A stretch of DNA of 52,746 nt. It comes from Weeksellaceae bacterium. Its GTDB lineage: Bacteria > Bacteroidota > Bacteroidia > Flavobacteriales > Weeksellaceae. The first letter of the stretch is position 1; the number at the start of each line of letters is the position of its first letter. Shown piece by piece: positions 35,461 to 44,663 of this stretch. The translations under genes and the position numbers were made by a program. The notes under the pieces are model-generated. The model saw only the letters and a list, made by a program, of their open reading frames with translations. It was not told the origin of the DNA and ran no database searches. The DNA is taken from assembly GCA_019459455.1 (NCBI GenBank), contig JAIBEX010000017.1, forward strand, positions 1-52,746. Reading direction: 5' to 3'.

Positions 35461-35488
35461 ATAAAGAAACCCGGCTGATAAAGCCGGG
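35461..35488 (-). terminator. Terminator of the DPP IV-type gene
   Basis: CCCGGCT and AGCCGGG (35470-35476 with 35482-35488) form a GC stem with a 5-base loop, followed by T-rich sequence on the minus strand. Confidence 0.8.
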
Positions 35489-35513
35489 ATTTCAATGTTG
35501 TATATAAAAATGA

Positions 35514-37655
35514 TTATTTTTTCAGATGTTGATCGAAATAGTCAGTTACCTTTTGCATCAGATGCACACGGTCTTTACCGAGTACATTATGTTCATGCCC
35601 TGGATAAACGAAATAATCCAACTGGATTCCATGGTCCACCGCGGCTTTCAGGAATTTAACCGAATGCTGCCAAACAACCACATTGTCCTGCGCACCGTGA
35701 ATCATCAACAGGTTGCCCTTCAGGTTCTGAACTTTGTCCAGTAAATTGGACTGTTTATAACCTTCCGGGTTGGTTTGTGGGGTGTCCATATATCTTTCGG
35801 TATACATCACTTCGTACATGCTCCAGTCAATCACGGGACCTCCTGCCACCCCGACTTTGAAAACTTCCGGGTGCTTCAGCATGAAACTGGTGGTCATGAA
35901 CCCTCCGAAACTCCAGCCATGGATTCCGAGTCGGTCTGCATTTACATAAGGAAGTGACTTCAGGTAGTCAACTCCTTTAAGTTGGTCATTCATTTCGGTT
36001 TCGCCCAGGTTCCTGAAAACCGCCTGCTCGAATTTTAAACCTCGGTTGGAAGAACCTCGTCCATCCATGGTAAAGACTACATAGCCGTTTTGTGCCATGT
36101 ATTCGTACCACAGGTTTCCGGATGCCGGGAACGTGTTGGTCACCAACTGAAGGTGCGGGCCGTTGTAGAGGTAAACGATGGTTGGATATTTTTTATTGGG
36201 ATCGAAGTCTGTCGGAAGTATAATTTTTCCGTACAAAGGTGTTCCGTTGTCTGCAGTCAAGGTCACATTTTTAATCTCAGGTCTTTGATAATTTTTTAAT
36301 GGGTTCTCAGCAGTAAGCAGATTTCTGGATTTTAACGTATTGGTATTGATGGTGTTTACACTTCGGGGTGTGGAAGCGTTGCTGTAAATATCATAAAGCT
36401 GTGTACCGTCTTTGCTTAAAATGCCGGTGTGCACCCCTTCGGCATTGTCCAGCCGCTGCATCCTGAAGTTGTTCCAGTTAATTCTGTACAGATGCCTTTC
36501 CAGCGGTGATTCCTTCGTGGATGTGAAATAGATTTCCTTCTTTTTTTCGTTAAATCCGAGGATATCGGTCACGAGCCAGTCGCCTTTGGTGATTTGCGCA
36601 ATCAGGCCTTTTTCCAGATGATAGTGAAATAGATGGTTGTAACCTGTTCTCTGGCTTTGCCATATAAAGTCGGTATTGGAGTTCGGGAAAAACAGAAGCG
36701 GGTGCTGCGGCTCCACATATTTATCAGACTGCTCCTCGAACAAAGTTTTAATGAAACTTCCCGTTGTCGGATCATACTGGTTCATTTTCATGTGGTTCTG
36801 GTCCCTGTTCAGCACCCCGACAAAAATATATTTCGAGTCCGGACTCCAGGTCACCGCTGTCAGGTACTGTTCCTTATCACCCTCAATGTTCAGGTAGGTT
36901 TTTTTACCCGACTTTGCATCGTAGACCCCCAAACTAACCTGGTGGGAGGTGTTCCCGGCCATAGGATACTTGATGTTTTTGTTTTGTGCAGGTGTTACAG
37001 ACCAGTCAATCACAGGATAGTCTGTTACCATACCTTCGTCCATTCTGTAATAAGCAATTTTTTCATTGTCAGGCGCAGGAAAGATGCCGGTGTCGATGCC
37101 GAATTCCTGCCGGTGAACCGACTGGCCGTTTACAATATGTTCACTGGCATCGTCTGTAATCGCCAGTGTTTTACCGTTTCTGATTAAATAAAGGTTGTTT
37201 TTTACCGTGTACACGATGGTTTTATTATCATCCAGTACTTTCACGTTTTCAGCACCTTCATTCAGTGCTGCCCATTCATTGATTTTCCATTCACTCCCGG
37301 ATTTCTCCAACCAGTAATATTTACCGTCTTTGGTAAAATATCCTTTGTTTCTGCTGATGAATTTCACCTGCGGAAAGGCCTTGAACCGGTTTTCGGCAGA
37401 CAGATTTTTGTTGATCCGGCTTAGCGAGACCAAGGTGTCCGCTTTCATACCCTGAACTTCGGTTATCAGGTAAGCATTCTTGCTGCCCTGAATGTAAGCT
37501 TTGGCATCATCAGTCCAGGAAAACTGCGACACATTCTTTACCGCGAGATTGCTACGAAGTCCGTTTACCGCTTCCGCCATCGTGAATTTTTGGTTCTGCG
37601 CAAACAGAAGACTGCTCAGACCTATGAATAAAAGGGATAATTTTGAAAATTTCAT
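35514..37655 (-). CDS. S9B dipeptidyl peptidase IV-type serine peptidase
   Basis: 713 residues with a signal peptide (about 1-20, LSSLLFAQ). Residues about 30-450 form an eight-bladed beta propeller typical of DPP IV, and the C-terminal about 250 residues form the alpha/beta hydrolase. The nucleophile is Ser582 in GWSFGG, the acid is in HGAQDN, and His is in GHEHN. It would release N-terminal X-Pro dipeptides in the periplasm or outside. It follows the PAP2 gene by 57 bases. Confidence 0.92.
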   Translation of the reverse strand: MKFSKLSLLFIGLSSLLFAQNQKFTMAEAVNGLRSNLAVKNVSQFSWTDDAKAYIQGSKNAYLITEVQGMKADTLVSLSRINKNLSAENRFKAFPQVKFISRNKGYFTKDGKYYWLEKSGSEWKINEWAALNEGAENVKVLDDNKTIVYTVKNNLYLIRNGKTLAITDDASEHIVNGQSVHRQEFGIDTGIFPAPDNEKIAYYRMDEGMVTDYPVIDWSVTPAQNKNIKYPMAGNTSHQVSLGVYDAKSGKKTYLNIEGDKEQYLTAVTWSPDSKYIFVGVLNRDQNHMKMNQYDPTTGSFIKTLFEEQSDKYVEPQHPLLFFPNSNTDFIWQSQRTGYNHLFHYHLEKGLIAQITKGDWLVTDILGFNEKKKEIYFTSTKESPLERHLYRINWNNFRMQRLDNAEGVHTGILSKDGTQLYDIYSNASTPRSVNTINTNTLKSRNLLTAENPLKNYQRPEIKNVTLTADNGTPLYGKIILPTDFDPNKKYPTIVYLYNGPHLQLVTNTFPASGNLWYEYMAQNGYVVFTMDGRGSSNRGLKFEQAVFRNLGETEMNDQLKGVDYLKSLPYVNADRLGIHGWSFGGFMTTSFMLKHPEVFKVGVAGGPVIDWSMYEVMYTERYMDTPQTNPEGYKQSNLLDKVQNLKGNLLMIHGAQDNVVVWQHSVKFLKAAVDHGIQLDYFVYPGHEHNVLGKDRVHLMQKVTDYFDQHLKK

Positions 37656-37712
37656 TTCCTAAAGATTAAGTGGATAAAAATAAGAAATAAAATCGAAACT
37701 GTTAAGGAAATG

Positions 37713-38420
37713 TTAATTAGACAAATGACGATAAACGGGAGTCAGTGGATCATGTTCCGGCTTTGGTTTGTTCCACCTATACTGATGGGTCCAATATACA
37801 ATTTTAGTTGAGAGAATCCCAAGTCCCGCTCCGAAAAGCACATCAGAGAAATAGTGCTTGTTATTGGCCATTCTCATGACGCCGATTCCTGTGGCCAGAC
37901 CATACGAAACATACGGAACCCACCTGTGGTTTTCGCCATATTCAATGGAAAGCATGGTAGCCCCGGCGAAGGCATTGGCCGTATGTCCAGACGGAAAGGA
38001 ATAGGCCGTTCCGTCTGGACGTGTTTTCTTTAAAGTGGTTTTCAGGACATAAACCATACCGAGATTAAGGAGGTGGCTTTTCACCGAAAGAGCAGTCCTG
38101 TTTTGCCAGTCATTCCTCGGAGTCATCCCGGCCAGCTCAAAACCATAAACAGCCAAAGCTGGGGCAAACTGTGCATAATCATCAATATGATTGTGAAATC
38201 CGAATAGATGTTCATTCCTTTCCTCAACAACTTCATTTTTAAGCGATTCCCTGCCATTTGCGTCAAAGATGATTCCCGCTGCCATAAGCTCCGTAGGCAC
38301 ATACAGCTTTTTATAATTAAATCTGAACCGTGTGTTATCGGTTTGGAGACTGTCCGTCCTTTGGGCAATGATAGGGAGAAATGAATATAAAAGCAGAAAG
38401 ATGGCAAGCCATTTTTTCAT
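37713..38420 (-). CDS. PAP2 superfamily phosphatase
   Basis: 235 residues from ATG 38420, giving a signal peptide or anchor MKKWLAIFLLLYSFLPIIAQ; longer starts only add residues before it. The acid phosphatase motifs are KKTRPDG near 130, PSGHTANAFAG near 141 and RMANNKHYFSDV near 192. The family dephosphorylates lipid phosphates or acts on undecaprenyl-PP or lipid A. The exact substrate is unknown. Confidence 0.87.
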   Translation of the reverse strand: MKKWLAIFLLLYSFLPIIAQRTDSLQTDNTRFRFNYKKLYVPTELMAAGIIFDANGRESLKNEVVEERNEHLFGFHNHIDDYAQFAPALAVYGFELAGMTPRNDWQNRTALSVKSHLLNLGMVYVLKTTLKKTRPDGTAYSFPSGHTANAFAGATMLSIEYGENHRWVPYVSYGLATGIGVMRMANNKHYFSDVLFGAGLGILSTKIVYWTHQYRWNKPKPEHDPLTPVYRHLSN

Positions 38421-38572
38421 TAGTGGCATTTTTTTCAAAGCTAAGAAAAAGCTGCTGCTCTTCTGTTAAATTGTATTAAATTATTCGTCAGCTTCCCTAA
38501 AATGGATAAATTTACTAATAACACAAAAAGACTTTCTTAACTTACATCAATGTGCAGGACTTTGGGAGCCGC

Positions 38573-38580
38573 TATCTTTG
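38573..38580 (+). promoter_or_regulatory. -7 box of the yceI gene
   Basis: TATCTTTG matches TAnnTTTG, 39 bases before the start. The 200-base gap 38421-38619 otherwise shows no ORF. Confidence 0.55.
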
Positions 38581-38619
38581 TACTATAAATTTTAAATAAC
38601 AATCAAAAAACAGAATATT

Positions 38620-39129
38620 ATGGCAACAAAATGGAATTTAGACCCGACACACAGTGAAATTACCTTCAGGGTAAAACATTTAATGATTTCTAACGTGAAA
38701 GGTTCTTTCAAAACGTTTAATGCAGCAATCGAAGCAGAAGATGATACTTTTAAAAACGCTAGAACAACAGCAACCATTCAGACCGATTCCATCGATACGA
38801 ACAATGCAGACCGGGACACGCATTTGAAAAGTGAAGAATTTTTTAATGCTGCGGTAAATCCTATGATTACTTTTGAAACAGATTCCCTGAACGATGAGAT
38901 TACCGGCAACCTTACAGTAAACGGAATTACAAAAGCTGTAAAGCTGGATGTAGATTTTGGAGGGATTAACGTGGACCCTTGGGGAAATACAAAAGCTGGA
39001 TTTTCATTTGAAGGCAAGATTAAAAGAAGTGATTTCGGACTCAACTGGAATGCTGCGCTGGAAGCAGGTGGCGTAATGGTCTCTGATGAGGTTAAAATTG
39101 CAGGTGAACTGCAGTTTGTGAAAGCGTAA
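38620..39129 (+). CDS. YceI family lipocalin-like protein
   Basis: 169 residues without a signal peptide, so this copy may be cytoplasmic, unlike periplasmic E. coli YceI. It starts WNLDPTHSEITFRVKHLMIS, which is diagnostic, and contains GNLTVNGITKAVKLDVDF and DFGLNWNAALEAGG. The fold binds polyisoprenoids or other amphiphiles. It has its own promoter. Confidence 0.92.
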   Translation: MATKWNLDPTHSEITFRVKHLMISNVKGSFKTFNAAIEAEDDTFKNARTTATIQTDSIDTNNADRDTHLKSEEFFNAAVNPMITFETDSLNDEITGNLTVNGITKAVKLDVDFGGINVDPWGNTKAGFSFEGKIKRSDFGLNWNAALEAGGVMVSDEVKIAGELQFVKA

Positions 39130-39221
39130 ATTGAGTGCTTTAACTCTAAAATCTGGAGATTTAGAAATTATGAACTTAATTTTTAAATCTCTTTTTCTTT
39201 TTAATAAATAAAGTGCAACCT

Positions 39222-40049
39222 ATGAATCTGAATGATCTTAACAATATTTCGGGGGCTTTTCCAAATACGGATAAAATGCCCGTGCTCTTCCTGGGCCATG
39301 GCTCGCCAATGAACGCCATAGAAGAAAACCAGTTTGTGCGCGGGTTCAGAAACATCTCAAGGGAGATCCCGAAGCCGAATGCGATCCTGTGTATTTCCGC
39401 CCACTGGTTTACGAACGGGACTTTTGTTACTGCCATGGATATGCCGAAAACCATCCATGACTTCTACGGATTCCCGAAGGAGCTTTTTGCGGTTGATTAC
39501 CCTGCACCCGGAAGTCCGGAACTTGCAAAAGATACTGCGGCCTTACTGCTTCCTGACCTGGCAGAGGAGGACCACAGCTGGGGTCTGGACCACGGCGCAT
39601 GGTCGGTCATAAAACACCTGTATCCCGACGCGGATATTCCGGTGATCCAGCTTAGTATAGACTACACCAAACCTCCGGAATACCATTTTGATCTGGCGAA
39701 AAGGCTTCAGAAATTAAGAGAAAAAGGAATTTTGATCATTGGCAGCGGAAACATCGTCCATAACTTGAGCCTGATTGACTGGCGGAACATCAACACCGTG
39801 GGTTCCGGCTGGGATTGGGCAGTTGAGGCGCGGGAGAAAACCAACAACTGGATCCTCGACGGCAATTTTCAGAATTTAATAGATTATCAGAAACAGGGAA
39901 TCGCGCTGCAGACGGCTGTGCCGTCACCGGATCATTACATGCCGCTGATCTATTCTTTGGGACTGAAGGAAAAATCGGAAAACATTTCACTGTTCAATGA
40001 TGAACTCATTGGAGGAAGCCTGAGCATGACGAGTGTGCGAATCGGTTAA
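39222..40049 (+). CDS. ygiD: 4,5-DOPA extradiol dioxygenase family protein (YgiD-like)
   Basis: 275 residues from ATG 39222; a GTG three codons earlier is possible. The class III extradiol dioxygenase pattern is visible: FLGHGSPMNAI, ISAHWFTNGT, LDHGAWSVIKHLYPDADIP and GSGNIVHNL. Histidines in these motifs bind Fe or Zn. The physiological substrate in bacteria is unclear. It is convergent with the PorV-like gene. Confidence 0.92.
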   Translation: MNLNDLNNISGAFPNTDKMPVLFLGHGSPMNAIEENQFVRGFRNISREIPKPNAILCISAHWFTNGTFVTAMDMPKTIHDFYGFPKELFAVDYPAPGSPELAKDTAALLLPDLAEEDHSWGLDHGAWSVIKHLYPDADIPVIQLSIDYTKPPEYHFDLAKRLQKLREKGILIIGSGNIVHNLSLIDWRNINTVGSGWDWAVEAREKTNNWILDGNFQNLIDYQKQGIALQTAVPSPDHYMPLIYSLGLKEKSENISLFNDELIGGSLSMTSVRIG

Positions 40050-40089
40050 TGATCCTGAAGATAAAAACTTATTTCGACAGGATTACATG

Positions 40090-41172
40090 CTAATCATTCC
40101 TGAAGTCGCCCATGTCAAACTTCAGCGAGAAAAAATTCGAGAAGAAGTTGCTGCCGCCTATTCCGGAATTAGTAATGGCATAATCCAGTGTTAGGCCCCT
40201 GTATTTGATGCCAATACCGGCGCTGGGCTGGAAAGACACCTTCCTTTTCAGGTCTTCGATATCGGTCACGGTCTGAAAACGGTTGATTCCTAACCGAACG
40301 AAAACCAGGTCGTTATAATTCATCTCTGCGCCCGCATAGGGTGTAATGCTCGCAAATTCCGTAGAGACAAGAGCGGCCGTTTTAGCGAAATCTATATTAA
40401 GTCCTGCTTCCGGAAGGATGGAAATGTTTTGGCTTATTTCAAAGTTTTTGCTTGCACCCACATTCAGTTTCGGCATCGTAAGTTCCATTTTATCTTCGGG
40501 TGCAGGGTTGAACTCCTCACCATTCACAATTGCTGAGAGTTCCTTCTGGTCCACATTCCAGAAGTTTACCGTTGTGGTGGCATCCCGAAGCATTCCGCCG
40601 TAATTCCAGCCACTGTCGCTGTGGTAGATTGCACCTACATCAAAACCAAAACCGAAGGCATTCGCAAATTTTCCTACGTTCCTGTAAACAAGTTTTGCAT
40701 TTACACCGGCAGACAGCTTATGATTTCCGCCCGGATGAAAAGCGTATGAAACGAGTGCCGCATAATCTGACTGCGAAAATTTAGTGATTTTGTCATAATC
40801 GATGTTGCCTTCGCTGTCAATCATCTGTGTCGTGTTAAGGATATTGTCGACCCCTAAACGCACAACAGAAACCGCAAAAACGCCGCCCTTACTGTCCAGA
40901 GGTCTGGCGTAGGCAATATAATCATACTTCGCTATGCTTTCAAAATATTCCGCGTGCATCGCTGCTCCCTGCCAGTCCCGGTCCACACCCATCAGACCTG
41001 CGGGGTTCCACATGGGGGAATACACATCATTCTGATTACTGATCACCGCTCCGCCCATGGCGAGGCCACGCGCACCAGCACCGATGTTCAGGAATTCATT
41101 GGAGTATTTCCGTACAATCTGCGCCTCTGAGCAGGTTGCTATAAAAACGAGTAAAAATAATAGTTTCCTCAT
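40090..41172 (-). CDS. PorV/PorQ family outer membrane protein
   Basis: 360 residues from ATG 41172 with a signal peptide (MRKLLFLLVFIATCSEA). The N-terminus YSNEFLNIGAGARGLAMGGA and PMWNPAGL match the PorV/PorQ FadL-like barrels of T9SS. PorV shuttles cargo and PorQ works with PorZ; this copy is of the PorV2 type, which I name from memory. The start overlaps the stop of the EamA gene (TGATG), so they are translationally coupled. Confidence 0.82.
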   Translation of the reverse strand: MRKLLFLLVFIATCSEAQIVRKYSNEFLNIGAGARGLAMGGAVISNQNDVYSPMWNPAGLMGVDRDWQGAAMHAEYFESIAKYDYIAYARPLDSKGGVFAVSVVRLGVDNILNTTQMIDSEGNIDYDKITKFSQSDYAALVSYAFHPGGNHKLSAGVNAKLVYRNVGKFANAFGFGFDVGAIYHSDSGWNYGGMLRDATTTVNFWNVDQKELSAIVNGEEFNPAPEDKMELTMPKLNVGASKNFEISQNISILPEAGLNIDFAKTAALVSTEFASITPYAGAEMNYNDLVFVRLGINRFQTVTDIEDLKRKVSFQPSAGIGIKYRGLTLDYAITNSGIGGSNFFSNFFSLKFDMGDFRND

Positions 41173-42062
41173 CAAATTTCTGGATTTAAATTTCTTTTGG
41201 CCTGCCTTGATTTCAGGATTCCGTTAATCACAATTGCCGTAATCATCACAAAAGAAGCCACATAAAATATGGCACTCATCTGTTCCGACTCTCCAAAGAT
41301 AAAAAAAGCAAGGATAATTCCGTACACCGGTTCCAAATTTACGGTTAAAACCAAAGTGAAGGGTGAAATATATTTCATTAAACTCACCGACTCCAGCATA
41401 GGGAACGCCGTGAAAATACTTGCAAGTAGGATTATTAACGCCAGATCACGGTAACTTATTTCCTGTACCTGCGTGATTTGACCTGTGATAAGGTAAAAAA
41501 TGGAAATCAGGAGAAAGCCGCCAAAGATCTCATAAAAAATAATGTTGCCCGAGGAGGTCTTGCCATACAGTTTCCCGTTGAATACCGAAAAAACGGTCCC
41601 GAAAAGCGCCGTCAGGATACCGAAAAAAATCCCTTCCTTATAGCGGAATTCAATATTGAAGATGACCGACATGCAAATGACGATCACAATTCCCATAATG
41701 ACTTCCGACAGGTCAATTCTTCTTTTAAATACTACAGGTTCCAGTATGGATGCAAAAAGGGTGGAGAGCGACAGACAGCTTAAAGCAATGGATACATTTG
41801 AAACTTTGATGGAGTGGAAAAAACAAAGCCAGTGGAAGGCCATGAACCCACCGATCCCAATCAGTTTAAAGAGCAGTTTTCTCGGAACGTTCATGTTTTG
41901 CTTCCGGAGGAACCGTATAAAGATAAAGAGGAATAACGCCGCGAACATCATCCGGTAAAAGGTCAGGATCTGGGCATTTGCGGTAATCATCTTACCCAGG
42001 ATTGCCGTAAACCCCCACAGGAAGACGATGAAGTGCAAACGGAATAAGGCGGATTTTTTCAT
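41172..42062 (-). CDS. EamA (DMT) family transporter
   Basis: 296 residues with about ten hydrophobic segments in two EamA halves (about 8-135 and 148-285), typical of drug/metabolite transporters. The start MKKSALFRLHFIVFLWGFTA is usual. The substrate is unknown; RhtA-like amino acid export is one option. It shares a transcript with the PorV-like gene through a one-base stop-start overlap. Confidence 0.88.
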   Translation of the reverse strand: MKKSALFRLHFIVFLWGFTAILGKMITANAQILTFYRMMFAALFLFIFIRFLRKQNMNVPRKLLFKLIGIGGFMAFHWLCFFHSIKVSNVSIALSCLSLSTLFASILEPVVFKRRIDLSEVIMGIVIVICMSVIFNIEFRYKEGIFFGILTALFGTVFSVFNGKLYGKTSSGNIIFYEIFGGFLLISIFYLITGQITQVQEISYRDLALIILLASIFTAFPMLESVSLMKYISPFTLVLTVNLEPVYGIILAFFIFGESEQMSAIFYVASFVMITAIVINGILKSRQAKRNLNPEI

Positions 42063-42158
42063 AAATACTGGTGAACTGCAAAACTAAAATTAATAATTCA
42101 GTATGCTGCTAGAAATTTCACAAGGGAAGGTAAAGGTTTGCAGCCGAATGAAACGTGC

Positions 42159-44030
42159 TTAGGTTTTGTCCTGTTCATCGTTGATTTCCCCGTCGATGTC
42201 TATCCATTCTGAATTTTCAACCGAGATGCTGTCATAACTCAGTAGTTCGGACTCCCGCTGGAGTGCTTCCCGTGTGGTAAAGATCATTTCTTCTTTCAGC
42301 TGTTCGCGTGCAAGTTTGCGAACAGAAGCTTTGTCTATCATCTCAAAACGTTTGCCCATCCTTCTGGCCGTGTATTTTCTCATTCCGGTGGCGTGCAGTA
42401 CATCAACAGCCATATCCACGGCAGTTCCCAAGGTTTCCCGGTAAATATTATCAATACCGTTGTTTAAGAATGAGTAGGCATCAAGCCTGTTTTTTGCCCT
42501 GACATAAATCTTAAGCTGCGGGAAATTTTTTTTAGCCATCTCGGCTATGAATTTGTTGTCTTCCGGGTCATCCAGGCAAAGGACCAGGATTTCTGCTTCC
42601 TCAGCGCCAGCAGTTCTTAATATCGGTAAACGTGTTGCATCACCATAATACACTTTAAAACCATAACTGCGCAGCAACTTTACCCTGTCCGAATCGTGGT
42701 CCAGAACGGTCGCGCGAACTTTATTGGCGCGCAAAAGCCTTCCTACTGTACTTCCGAAATGCCCAAAGCCAATGATGATGATTTTCCGGGGCTCCAGGTT
42801 TTCCGGAATCCCCAAGTCTGTATGGTCCTCAGACTTTACACTGAACCTGGGATCGATAAAACGGTCATTAATAATCAGAAGGATAGGGGTAATACACATG
42901 GTGATTGCGGTAACCGCCATAAGCTGGTCGTTGAGTTCGGGACTCACCAGATACAGTTTAGAGGAATAATTAAGCAGGACAAAGGCAAATTCCCCAACCT
43001 GGGAAAGTGCAAAGGCGTAAAGGAAATTCTGATCCATCGAAAATTTGAAGAATTTCCCAATGCCGATCAGAACAGCAAATTTTACAGCCAGAACCACGAC
43101 CACCGTGCTGAAAATGAAGAGGGGATCTTTTTCGATGACATAAAAATTAACACTCGCCCCCACGCTTACAAAAAATACGGCAAGCAACAGTCCTTTGAAA
43201 GGGTCTACCTGCGATTCCAGTTCATGGCGGAACTCGCTGTTTGCCAACATTAAACCTGCGATGAACGCTCCAAGGGCGGGGCTCAGTCCGGCGGTAATCA
43301 TGAGTTCCGAAACTCCGATTACAAGAAACAGGGAGGCGGCCGTAAGCAGCTCGTTCAGGTTCGATTTGGAAACGAACCTCAGGAACGGAACGAAGACATA
43401 GCGTCCGAGTAAGATCAAAATGGCTACACCAAAAAGCACAGAGAACGGCTGCAGCCACTCGGGCAGTTTCTGTAAAAGGAGCGTTACCGCAGTTTGTTCC
43501 TCGGGTGGATTATACCGGGCGATTATCGGCAGGATGGCCAAAATAGGAATGACTGCAATATCCTGGAAGAGGAGGGTTGAAAAGGAGGCCTCCCCGGCCG
43601 AGGTCTTGAAAAGATGCTTTTCGCGAAGCGTCTGCAGTACAATGGCGGTGGAGGACATGGCGAAACAGATGGCTACGGTCAGCGCCTGGTCTACCCTCCA
43701 TCCGGAGAAATAAAATATGGTAAACAGCAATGCGATCGTTATCAGCATTTGGCTCAGTCCCAGCCCCATGATCTTGCGGCGCATTGCCCAGAATTTCTTG
43801 GGTTCCAGTTCCAGACCCACCAGAAACAGCAGCATAACCACCCCAAATTCGGTCGTATGCATGATGTTATCTGTTTCTTTCCCGGTAAGTTTCAGTACAA
43901 ATGGACCAATGATGATTCCGCCTACGATATATCCGATTACTGAACTCAGGCCCAGTCTTTTAACCAGCGGAGCCATTACAATGGCTGCGCCGAGAAAAAT
44001 AAGTATCGTCATTGCAAAACCGCTTTCCAT
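42159..44030 (-). CDS. CPA2 cation:proton antiporter, KefB/KefC type
   Basis: 623 residues. The first about 385 form the 12-helix antiporter domain (start ILIFLGAAIVMAPLVKRLGL). An RCK/TrkA-N domain at about 405-525 has the nucleotide-binding GFGHFGSTVGRLLRANK, and a charged tail follows. KefB/C channels release K+ under electrophile stress. The preceding flavodoxin-like gene ends directly against its ATG with no gap, matching the KefF-KefC pairing. Confidence 0.88.
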   Translation of the reverse strand: MESGFAMTILIFLGAAIVMAPLVKRLGLSSVIGYIVGGIIIGPFVLKLTGKETDNIMHTTEFGVVMLLFLVGLELEPKKFWAMRRKIMGLGLSQMLITIALLFTIFYFSGWRVDQALTVAICFAMSSTAIVLQTLREKHLFKTSAGEASFSTLLFQDIAVIPILAILPIIARYNPPEEQTAVTLLLQKLPEWLQPFSVLFGVAILILLGRYVFVPFLRFVSKSNLNELLTAASLFLVIGVSELMITAGLSPALGAFIAGLMLANSEFRHELESQVDPFKGLLLAVFFVSVGASVNFYVIEKDPLFIFSTVVVVLAVKFAVLIGIGKFFKFSMDQNFLYAFALSQVGEFAFVLLNYSSKLYLVSPELNDQLMAVTAITMCITPILLIINDRFIDPRFSVKSEDHTDLGIPENLEPRKIIIIGFGHFGSTVGRLLRANKVRATVLDHDSDRVKLLRSYGFKVYYGDATRLPILRTAGAEEAEILVLCLDDPEDNKFIAEMAKKNFPQLKIYVRAKNRLDAYSFLNNGIDNIYRETLGTAVDMAVDVLHATGMRKYTARRMGKRFEMIDKASVRKLAREQLKEEMIFTTREALQRESELLSYDSISVENSEWIDIDGEINDEQDKT

Positions 44031-44555
44031 TTATCCGCCGTTTAACACTGCCATGTAGTGATGTTTATGCATAATGATTTCCTTTTTCTCCAGTTGGTCC
44101 ACATTGTAAATGCAGAGAAAATCCTTTATTTTGAGTTTGTTTTGCTTCAGAACCACGAACAGTCCCGAAATAAGCTCCTCGATTGTATATTTGAAGACGC
44201 CGTTTTTACCGAACTGTTCCTCTTTGTAGTTAGTGGTGACCAGTATCACGACCTCCTTGTTTTTTAAAGGATTATCACCGAACTCTTTCTGCCACTTCAG
44301 GTCAAAGACTTCATCTATCCAGAGTTTTAAAAGGGGCGGAATTCCGAACCAGATCAGCGGAAAGTGAAAGATGATACGGTCGTAATGCGCAATCCTTTTC
44401 CGTTCCCGGAATGCAGGGATGTGGAACTCCGGGAACTCTTCGTACAGGTCCCGGAAGGTATAATGCTGATGCCGAACATAGAAATTGATGAGTTCTTTGT
44501 TTGATTTGGAATGTTCCAGGTAAGGGTGTGCAAAAAGGACCAATGTGTTTTCCAC
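44031..44555 (-). CDS. KefF-like NAD(P)H-dependent oxidoreductase
   Basis: 174 residues from GTG 44555. NTLVLFAHPYLEHSKSN, DLYEEFPEF and FHFPLIWFGIPPLLKLWIDEVF mark the KefF/modulator of drug activity B flavodoxin-like family, which binds FMN and activates KefC. An ATG at 44597 would add 14 residues (MKKCFSVYLKKAKF), but it lies between the -33 and -7 elements of the promoter and is not transcribed. It is followed directly by the antiporter gene. Confidence 0.85.
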   Translation of the reverse strand: MENTLVLFAHPYLEHSKSNKELINFYVRHQHYTFRDLYEEFPEFHIPAFRERKRIAHYDRIIFHFPLIWFGIPPLLKLWIDEVFDLKWQKEFGDNPLKNKEVVILVTTNYKEEQFGKNGVFKYTIEELISGLFVVLKQNKLKIKDFLCIYNVDQLEKKEIIMHKHHYMAVLNGG

Positions 44556-44570
44556 GAATTTCGCTTTCTT

Positions 44571-44600
44571 CAAATATACAGAAAAGCATTTTTTCATCAA
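44571..44600 (-). promoter_or_regulatory. Promoter of the kefF-kefC-like operon
   Basis: On the minus strand TTG (44600-44598), 19 bases, then TATATTTG (44578-44571) form a full Bacteroidota promoter. Transcription should start near 44565, about 10 bases before the GTG at 44555. It decides the start of the gene. Confidence 0.75.
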
Positions 44601-44610
44601 ACGCTGCCAC

Positions 44611-44638
44611 AAAAAAAATCAGACAAATTTCTCTGACT
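44611..44638 (-). terminator. Terminator of the TPM/LemA operon
   Basis: On the minus strand AGTCAGA and TCTGATT pair with one wobble around an 8-base loop; eight T follow. It isolates the KefF-like gene from the upstream operon. Confidence 0.65.
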
Positions 44639-44663
44639 GATTTATTTAATGATTTTTGGAGTG

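Noticed and set aside
36633-37187. A 184-codon plus-strand frame inside the DPP IV gene
   Set aside because: Antisense shadow of the beta propeller; no start signal or family.
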